DNA of 11,215 bases, taken from assembly GCA_003487805.1 (NCBI GenBank), contig DNNE01000210.1, positions 1-11,215 of the forward strand. Reading direction: 5' to 3'. The DNA comes from Blastocatellia bacterium. GTDB lineage: Bacteria > Acidobacteriota > Blastocatellia > Pyrinomonadales > Pyrinomonadaceae. Below the pieces are notes generated by a model. That model worked only from the letters and a program-made list of their open reading frames with translations, ran no database searches and was not told where the DNA came from. Below are positions 6,439 to 11,215 of this stretch, in pieces; position 1 is the stretch's first letter; each line of letters opens with the position of its first letter. The translations under genes and the position numbers were made by a program.

Positions 6439-7263
6439 TCAATTCTTTCTCTGAATCAGCGCGTGTATATCGCGCAACCTCAACAGCAAAGGACCCATTC
6501 GATCCAGCGGCAACATATTCGGGCCGTCCGACGGCGCGCGCTCTGGCGCGTCGTGGACCTCCATGAAGACCGCATCAACGCCGCAAGCAACGCCCGCGCG
6601 CGCGAGTGGTTCGATGTACTGCGACAATCCGCCAGTTGCATGGCCCAACCCGCCGGGTAGTTGCAACGAATGCGTAACGTCAAAAACGATTGGCACGCCG
6701 AACCCGCTCATGATGGGAAACGATCGCATATCGACCACCAGGTTGTTATAACCAAAGCTCACGCCTCGCTCAGTTAACATCAATCGCTCGCAGCCGGCGG
6801 CCTGGGCTTTCTCAACTATATTCCTGGCATCCTCGGGCGCAAGAAATTGCCCTTTTTTGATGTTAACCGCGCGACCTGAGCCTGCGGCTGCCGCAATCAA
6901 ATCAGTCTGGCGACAAAGAAACGCCGGGATTTGCAGCACGTCTGCGACTTCCGCCACCGCTGCGACCTGATCGATTTCATGGACATCGGTCAGCACGGGT
7001 ACACCGACTTCATTTTTGATCGCTCGCAGAATCTCCAAGCCCGCATCCATTCCGATCCCGCGAAAACTTTTGATCGAAGATCGGTTTGCCTTATCGAACG
7101 AACTCTTAAAAATAAAATCCAGTCCGGCATCAGCGGCCAGCTTCGCACAGTCGCGCGCCATCATTGTTGCGTGCTCTTTCGATTCGATGACGCACGGGCC
7201 GGCGATAATCGTCAACCGCCCATCACCGAACGTAGCCGAACCTACCTGAAATGATTTAGTCAT
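6439..7263 (-). CDS. kdsA: KdsA, 3-deoxy-8-phosphooctulonate synthase
   Basis: KdsA condenses phosphoenolpyruvate with arabinose 5-phosphate to give Kdo 8-phosphate in the cytoplasm, the committed step of Kdo/LPS synthesis. The 274 residues form one TIM barrel of the DAHP/KDO8P synthase family. Seen motifs: AGPCVIES (21-28), FKSSFDKANRSS (52-63), RGIG (68-71), LTDVHE (91-96), QIPAFLCRQTDL (111-122), NIKKGQFLAPED (134-145) and FDVTHSLQLPGG (194-205). Cys24, His198, Glu235 and Asp246 are the four residues that bind the metal in class II enzymes such as that of Aquifex; class I enzymes like that of E. coli have Asn instead of the first Cys, so this should be metal-dependent. The ATG has no clear ribosome binding site; a TATAGT -10-like box lies about 20 bases upstream (7288-7283) without a good -35. 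kdsC lies at the other end of the same minus-strand run. Confidence 0.96.
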   Translation of the reverse strand: MTKSFQVGSATFGDGRLTIIAGPCVIESKEHATMMARDCAKLAADAGLDFIFKSSFDKANRSSIKSFRGIGMDAGLEILRAIKNEVGVPVLTDVHEIDQVAAVAEVADVLQIPAFLCRQTDLIAAAAGSGRAVNIKKGQFLAPEDARNIVEKAQAAGCERLMLTERGVSFGYNNLVVDMRSFPIMSGFGVPIVFDVTHSLQLPGGLGHATGGLSQYIEPLARAGVACGVDAVFMEVHDAPERAPSDGPNMLPLDRMGPLLLRLRDIHALIQRKN

Positions 7264-7359
7264 CTGTGCAAGCGAAGTGAAGACTATAGTATCAAACGCG
7301 GTGCTACGGAAAGCAGGGTGAGCGTTGCGTAGTGTTCGGGTTTCGATTTTCTCCGGGTC

Positions 7360-7447
7360 CTCTGCGCAATCCTCGCTTTTCCCTCTGCGGTTAATCGTCA
7401 GCCTCGCGAAATAAAACCGCAGAGGAAGAGCCGAGGACTTCGCAGAG
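7360..7447. repeat. Inverted repeat between the kinase gene and kdsA
   Basis: Two 33-base arms (7360-7392 and 7415-7447) match at 27 of 33 positions by hand alignment, starting CTCTGCG and ending CCTCTGCGGTT, around a 22-base loop. Weaker pairing continues outside (CTCTGCGTTT-like). The CTCTGCGG unit is unlike the other repeats in the window. The position fits a transcript-end hairpin for the kinase gene or a non-autonomous palindromic element. The rest of this 240-base gap shows nothing else I can support. Confidence 0.75.
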
Positions 7448-7503
7448 AAACGCAGAGCAGACGGAAATCAAGAAACTGTCGAGCGTCGCTCTTCAAATTC
7501 GAG

Positions 7504-8988
7504 CTACGGCAGAATATTCTTGATCTTATTAATTACTTTCTTGAAAGTTGACGGCTTCTTTTGGGGCGGGCGAGCTTCCTTCTTACCCTGCGCCGGCAGA
7601 GGAGTGGGCGTTGGTGACGGCGCGGGTGTTGGGGTTACAGTCGGCGTGGGCGTCGCGTTGGATTGCGCGGCGACGCCTGGTCCCTGCCCGCTCCACCAGC
7701 GAATAGCAAGCACACCCGAGCCGAGAATCGCTATGACGAGGATGATCGCCGCAATTATAAAATGCCACCGGTTCGTCGTTTGCCGTTCGAGCGAGACGTT
7801 CAGGCGATCAAACGTCGGACGCTTGGGTAAAGTACTCAAACCATCCTGAAGTGTGTTGTCTGTTTGATTGATGAGCGGCGTCGCGGCCATCCCGGTCGCT
7901 ACCTGAACCTGCCGCAGCGTATTGAGATCGATTAGCAGACGGCCGGAAGGACTCTCTGTTCCCGCGATCCGCAAGTCGTCGAGGGTGGGCGAATGAGAAG
8001 GCTCAGCGTGCTCCAGGCCAAGAGTTTCCGCGGTAGCATGCAGCTCGCGACGCAGCTCGTGCGCATCTTGCGGTCGCTCGCTCGGATTCTTTGCCAGCGC
8101 ATGCAACACGACGCGCTCGAGTGCTTCGGGAATTGACGCCACAATTTCTCTGGGCGGACGCGGCGCCTCGGAAACTTGTTTCAGCGCCAACGCCAGGGGT
8201 GTATCTCCCGTGAAAGGAGAAACACCGGTCAGCATTTCGTAGAGAATAATTCCCAGGCTGTAAACGTCGGCCGCGGGAGTCAGCGATGCAGTCCCGGCGC
8301 ACTGCTCGGGTGACATGTAACGCGGCGTGCCGATGATGGCGCCCACCTGTGTAAGCGTGTTGTAGTCTTCATCGTGTTCTTCAACGGCAAACTTTGCGAC
8401 ACCAAAATCGAGGACCTTCACAACCGCGGGAAAATTAGGACGCTGTTCGATGAAAATATTCGCGGGTTTAAGATCGCGATGAATCAATCCACCTTCATGC
8501 GCGGCGCCTACGGCAGCGCATGCTTGCAACATGAACGAAACGGCGCGCGCGGGATCGAGCGGCGCTTCGTGCGCGAGCAAGTCACGCAGCGTGCGACCCT
8601 CGAGCAGCTCCATCACGATGTATAGATAGCCATCGTCAGTCGCGCCGAAATCAGTGACAGTCACGGCGTTCGGATGCTGCATGCGTCCGGCCGCACGCGC
8701 TTCACGACGAAATCTTTGCTGTGCCGTTTGGTCGCCAACGAATCGTTGACTAAGGACTTTCAGGGCCACCGGGCGATCGATGAGCAGATGCGTCGCGCGA
8801 TACACGGTGCCCATGCTGCCGCCGCCGAGGGGTTGATCCAGTCGATATTTCCCTTCGAACACCCGGCCCAGCAACGGATCTATCGGGACATCGGCGATCG
8901 TGGCGTCCGCCTGTAAGGGCGTGTGATCGCTCGGACACACAAGCACTTCATTTGGATACTGCCGACCACATCGTGGGCATTGAAGCAT
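7504..8988 (-). CDS. Membrane-anchored Ser/Thr protein kinase with zinc ribbon
   Basis: Hanks-type kinase of 494 residues. It opens with a zinc-ribbon-like motif C4-x2-C7-x10-C18-x3-H22. The kinase domain (about 48-320) has the Gly loop GGGSMG (55-60), Lys77 in VALKVL, Glu96 for the ion pair, HRDLKPAN (170-177) with the catalytic Asp172, DFG (194-196), GTPRYMSPEQ (220-229) and Asp241 in ADVYSLG, so it should be active. About 321-407 is a variable linker, 408-430 is one transmembrane helix, then a Thr-Pro-rich tract (446-464) and a Lys-rich tail (469-490) on the outer side. There is no PASTA or other sensor domain. Substrates cannot be read from the sequence. It is divergent from the VWA gene across 142 bases, so shared control is possible. 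The ATG lacks a clear ribosome binding site, but the zinc ribbon starts right after it. Confidence 0.95.
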   Translation of the reverse strand: MLQCPRCGRQYPNEVLVCPSDHTPLQADATIADVPIDPLLGRVFEGKYRLDQPLGGGSMGTVYRATHLLIDRPVALKVLSQRFVGDQTAQQRFRREARAAGRMQHPNAVTVTDFGATDDGYLYIVMELLEGRTLRDLLAHEAPLDPARAVSFMLQACAAVGAAHEGGLIHRDLKPANIFIEQRPNFPAVVKVLDFGVAKFAVEEHDEDYNTLTQVGAIIGTPRYMSPEQCAGTASLTPAADVYSLGIILYEMLTGVSPFTGDTPLALALKQVSEAPRPPREIVASIPEALERVVLHALAKNPSERPQDAHELRRELHATAETLGLEHAEPSHSPTLDDLRIAGTESPSGRLLIDLNTLRQVQVATGMAATPLINQTDNTLQDGLSTLPKRPTFDRLNVSLERQTTNRWHFIIAAIILVIAILGSGVLAIRWWSGQGPGVAAQSNATPTPTVTPTPAPSPTPTPLPAQGKKEARPPQKKPSTFKKVINKIKNILP

Positions 8989-9130
8989 AGGTGTCAGATG
9001 AGTTATGCCGAGAGAGCGCTAGGTCATTATCCCGCAACGCCGCGATTAGCGCTAACGCACGCCAGGAAATCGTTCAAAATAACATTGATTCATGATGGAT
9101 TGTCGCGACGAACAAATCGGAGCTGACATC
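8989..9130. promoter_or_regulatory. Divergent promoter region, kinase / VWA gene
   Basis: These 142 bases must hold the promoters of both divergent genes. The heptamer AGCGCTA occurs at 9015-9021 and again at 9048-9054, 33 bases apart (about three helix turns); the second copy is inside the perfect 10-base palindrome TTAGCGCTAA (9046-9055). This is a possible regulator-binding pair. I could not find a convincing -35/-10 pair on either strand. Confidence 0.35.
9119..9122 (+). promoter_or_regulatory. Ribosome binding site choosing the start at 9131
   Basis: GGAG lies 8 bases before the ATG at 9131. The upstream ATG codons at 9092 and 9095 have nothing comparable, and starting there would put 13 polar residues ahead of the signal peptide. 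Confidence 0.55.
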
Positions 9131-10075
9131 ATGGGCAACCGAGTTCCTTCACTTCTTACACGGTTTTGGTTCTTGTCAATCGTCATCTCCCTGCCTCTCA
9201 ATATCTGTGCGCAGTCAAAGGAGCGACCGAAGCTTAAGGATTTTGGATCGAGTCTGAAGCGTACTAAGTGGGACCCTAACAAGCAGCAGGCAATCGTCGC
9301 CAAACCAAAACCAAAGTTGGCGTCGAAAGACAACGAGGATCTCGATGTGGTGAAGGTCGAGACATCACTAGTGAGTAGTGATGTTCTCGTCCTTGACGCG
9401 CGGGGAAATCCCGTTGACGGTTTGACTGAAGACGACTTTCTGATCAGTGAGGACGGAGCGCAACAAAAGTTAGGAATGTTCTCACTAGGCACAAATAGTA
9501 ACGTTCCGCGGACTGTCGTGCTGATTATTGATTATAGCGGCAGCCAACTGCCATTCATTGAAACCAGCATCGCCGCAGCCAAAACGATGATTGACAAACT
9601 TGGGCCGCTTGATCGCATTGCGATAGTCGATGACGACGTCGAGATGATCCAGGACTTCACCGCTGACAAAAAGATACTGAAGGACAAACTTGAATCATTG
9701 CGCAAACGAGCCACTTCTGGTGGATTTCTCGGTAACAGACGATTAGGCGAGAGCAAACAATACAGCGCGTTATTCGCCACCCTTAACGAAGCGTTCGATA
9801 GCGAGGACAAACGGCCGATCGTCATCTTTCAAACCGATGGCGACGAGGTGGGTTTTCTGCGCAATTCACCGATGGATTCATTGGAATCGCCTACCCCCCG
9901 CGGACGAGAACAAACACGGAGATATCTTGAGGAGCACCGCACCTCATTCAGTCTCGAAGACATTCACCGTGCGGCTGAGAGAGCGCGAGTCACCATCTAC
10001 ACGGTCACGCCAGGCTTTCGGATAATCGGCCTTTCCCTGGGACGAGCAATTAAAACAAGTGGGCGCAAGTCTTGA
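9131..10075 (+). CDS. VWA-domain secreted protein, N-terminal part (frameshifted)
   Basis: The N-terminal part of a protein of the 'VWFA-related Acidobacterial domain' type (TIGR03436-like). From the ATG at 9131, residues 1-28 are a signal peptide ending NICAQ. About 72-120 is the conserved lead-in (VVKVETSLVSSDVLVLDARG, then LTEDDFLISEDG), and the VWA fold starts at about 126 with VVLIIDYSGS, where Asp134, Ser136 and Ser138 form the MIDAS DxSxS; QTDGDE (234-239) supplies the second acidic loop. After TIYTVTPGFRIIGLS (288-302) the frame goes wrong: it runs 13 codons of unrelated sequence to a TGA at 10073, while the expected continuation is in the next frame. Such proteins are secreted or surface-bound; their ligands are unknown. 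The gene is divergent from the kinase. Upstream ATGs at 9092 and 9095 are in frame but disfavoured. Confidence 0.85.
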   Translation: MGNRVPSLLTRFWFLSIVISLPLNICAQSKERPKLKDFGSSLKRTKWDPNKQQAIVAKPKPKLASKDNEDLDVVKVETSLVSSDVLVLDARGNPVDGLTEDDFLISEDGAQQKLGMFSLGTNSNVPRTVVLIIDYSGSQLPFIETSIAAAKTMIDKLGPLDRIAIVDDDVEMIQDFTADKKILKDKLESLRKRATSGGFLGNRRLGESKQYSALFATLNEAFDSEDKRPIVIFQTDGDEVGFLRNSPMDSLESPTPRGREQTRRYLEEHRTSFSLEDIHRAAERARVTIYTVTPGFRIIGLSLGRAIKTSGRKS

Positions 10076-10439
10076 ACAAAGCCTTCGGGTCGTGCAGACG
10101 CAGCTCCACCATAAAATGCTGGATTCTCTGCGTCAGCGAATGTTCCAACCTGAAATGCTTGAGTATTACCGGCAAGCGAGCGAGGTGACACAAACTGCCC
10201 TGGCGAGCGTCGCGATTGAAAGTGGTGGGTGGCTCATGTTCATGGATCGACCTGAACAAGCCGATGAGACTTATTCGCTCATCCTCTCCGATATCAACCG
10301 TCGCTACCTCGTCGGCTACTATCCCACCAACAAAGAGCACGACGGCAAGCGCAGGCAAATAGCAGTGACGATCAGTCACCATCCTGACTACAAAGTCATC
10401 GGCCGCAAGTGGTACTACGCCCCGGGCGCAGATCAATGA
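10026..10439 (+). CDS. VWA-domain secreted protein, C-terminal part (frameshifted)
   Basis: The continuation of the VWA protein in the +1 frame. Reading from 10038 it gives WDEQLKQVGASLEQSLR and then a helical stretch (YYRQASEVTQTALASVAIESGG), ending in the signature tail of the family, YSLILSDINRRYLVGYYPTN, then GKRRQIAVTISHHPDYKV and GRKWYYAPG. The only start-like codon near the beginning is a GTG at 10059 without a ribosome binding site, so it is unlikely to be translated on its own. Dropping one C of the CCC at 10035-10037 joins both parts into one protein of 435 residues with the family's normal order. It is either a pseudogene, a sequencing or assembly error, or (least likely) a programmed shift. 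It ends 7 bases before the end of the opposing L,D-transpeptidase gene. Confidence 0.8.
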   Translation, partial: SAFPWDEQLKQVGASLEQSLRVVQTQLHHKMLDSLRQRMFQPEMLEYYRQASEVTQTALASVAIESGGWLMFMDRPEQADETYSLILSDINRRYLVGYYPTNKEHDGKRRQIAVTISHHPDYKVIGRKWYYAPGADQ

Positions 10440-10446
10440 AAATTTA

Positions 10447-11169
10447 TTACTGCTTTCCTGTTACCCAATCCTTCGCCGACACAAACGATTGCTTGTCATA
10501 GATCAGCACAATCGTTCCGACCGGCATTTGTTTATACATCTCGATCGCCGCTGAATTTGGTATGCGAATACAGCCGTGGCTCTGAGGCGAATCGGGCACG
10601 GAGGAGTTACCGTGAATCGCCAGTCCATCGCTAAAGTAGTTGGGATAATAAAGCAGACCCAGCGGCGACTTTCTCCACCCAGCGATCTTCGCATAGATTC
10701 TGAAGCGCCCTCGCGGCGTGTATGCCAGACCACTCATCCCTTTTTCGTTGTACTGCTTGTCGCTACCGGTTGAGACCGGGAGAACCTTCCTGACCACTCC
10801 TTCATCATTCGTCATCAACAGCACCTGGCGATCGAGATCAACTTCAACATGTTTGTAGCCAGGGTCTTTGGCCTGCGGCGCTGTCGCATTCATGATCGCG
10901 GCAATGTCTTCGCGACTGAGTTGGCCCGTAACTTGGCGACCTTCGTATTTCTGAAAAGCGATCAGAGCAGTTCGCCCTGCGCCATAACCCATTTCCGTCA
11001 GACGCGCGTTCGCTTCCTTCATCTCAACGCGAGTAAGCGCCGGCGTGTGCGTGTGCGGCGAACGTACTTTTCGCGTCTGCGCCTTTGTGACCGCGGATGA
11101 GTTCTGGATTGAGAGCAGCAGAGTTAGCGTAAGCAACAATGCCAGGTCGAGTTTTTTTGAGGTACGCAT
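10447..11169 (-). CDS. L,D-transpeptidase (YkuD domain) with peptidoglycan-binding-like N-terminus
   Basis: A 240-residue exported enzyme. A signal peptide covers about 1-26 (hydrophobic LALLLTLTLLLS). About 48-95 resembles a PG_binding_1 domain (ARLTEMGYGAGRTALIAFQK, then TGQLSREDIAAI). The YkuD catalytic domain covers about 106-225: VEVDLDRQVLLM, VLPVSTG, TPRGRFRIY, then His186 in AIHG and SHGCIRI (197-203) with the nucleophile Cys200 and His198. L,D-transpeptidases make 3-3 cross-links in peptidoglycan or attach proteins to it; Cys200 attacks the diaminopimelate L-centre of the donor stem peptide. Domain order and length are normal and the catalytic residues are complete, so it should be active in the periplasm. 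The start has a good ribosome binding site (AAGGGG, 11175-11180, 5 bases from the ATG). It converges on the VWA gene. Confidence 0.95.
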   Translation of the reverse strand: MRTSKKLDLALLLTLTLLLSIQNSSAVTKAQTRKVRSPHTHTPALTRVEMKEANARLTEMGYGAGRTALIAFQKYEGRQVTGQLSREDIAAIMNATAPQAKDPGYKHVEVDLDRQVLLMTNDEGVVRKVLPVSTGSDKQYNEKGMSGLAYTPRGRFRIYAKIAGWRKSPLGLLYYPNYFSDGLAIHGNSSVPDSPQSHGCIRIPNSAAIEMYKQMPVGTIVLIYDKQSFVSAKDWVTGKQ

Positions 11170-11174
11170 GAGAG

Positions 11175-11180
11175 CCCCTT
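11175..11180 (-). promoter_or_regulatory. Ribosome binding site of the L,D-transpeptidase gene
   Basis: The minus strand reads AAGGGG five bases before the ATG at 11169-11167, which supports this start and the signal peptide that follows it. Confidence 0.55.
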
Positions 11181-11215
11181 GATTGTGATGAAGTCATCTA
11201 TGAAGCGCTGGTCGA

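Noticed and set aside
6248..6442. 64-codon minus-strand frame between kdsA and the M1-like gene
   Set aside because: It translates the 6338-6409 palindrome; no ribosome binding site, and it overlaps both neighbours' ends.
7283..7311. Full kdsA promoter
   Set aside because: TATAGT is a fair -10 box, but nothing near TTGACA lies 16-18 bases upstream, so it is only mentioned under kdsA.
7360..7447. CRISPR array or RNA gene in the palindromic gaps
   Set aside because: There are only two facing arms per gap, no regularly spaced direct repeats, and nothing tRNA-like.
10026..10075. Programmed +1 frameshift in the VWA gene
   Set aside because: There is no known slippery heptamer, internal Shine-Dalgarno or stop-codon pause at the joint; a one-base indel in CCC is simpler.
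10440..10446. Bidirectional terminator between the convergent VWA and L,D-transpeptidase genes
   Set aside because: Only 7 bases separate the two stops and I see no stem-loop in them.

Overview
The window reads as chromosomal DNA of a Gram-negative, LPS-bearing bacterium, most likely an acidobacterium (Blastocatellia-like). This is inferred from a protein of the 'VWFA-related Acidobacterial domain' type, a zinc-ribbon/Ser-Thr kinase with a Pro-Thr tail, two Kdo biosynthesis genes, and palindromic repeats in several intergenic gaps. I see no rRNA, tRNA, CRISPR array, phage gene or transposase gene.

Layout: from 1 to about 8990 every credible gene is on the minus strand. 88-1120 holds three small genes: a tandem CBS-domain protein, a Lys-rich DUF6496-type protein, and a short exported Pro/Thr-rich protein with a strong ribosome binding site. 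1136-1468 has no confident gene. 1469-7263 is a minus-strand run, in transcription order kdsA, a large exported M1-peptidase-like/TPR protein, larE, larB, kdsC. KdsA and KdsC make and dephosphorylate Kdo-8-phosphate for lipid A/LPS. LarB and LarE carry out the first carboxylation/hydrolysis and the sulfur insertion steps of the nickel-pincer nucleotide (NPN) cofactor pathway; larC and larA are not in the window. 7504-8988 is a membrane-anchored Ser/Thr kinase.

From the 8989-9130 divergent gap a plus-strand VWA-domain secreted protein gene runs to 10439, but it is split by a one-base frameshift near 10037. It converges, with a 7-base gap, on a minus-strand L,D-transpeptidase gene (10447-11169).

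The main unexpected points are these. (1) The M1-like protein keeps the gluzincin spacing but has lost the first zinc histidine, the catalytic glutamate and the catalytic tyrosine, so it looks like a dedicated pseudopeptidase fused to TPRs and an NTF2-like tail. (2) Four gaps between the minus-strand genes carry four different long inverted repeats; two of them reach into the 3' ends of larE and of the M1-like gene and contain their TAG stop codons. (3) The VWA gene is frameshifted. (4) The kdsC N-terminus reads through low-complexity spacer-like sequence, leaving its start uncertain. I did not find a clear novel multi-gene system; most of the window is housekeeping envelope and cofactor biology.
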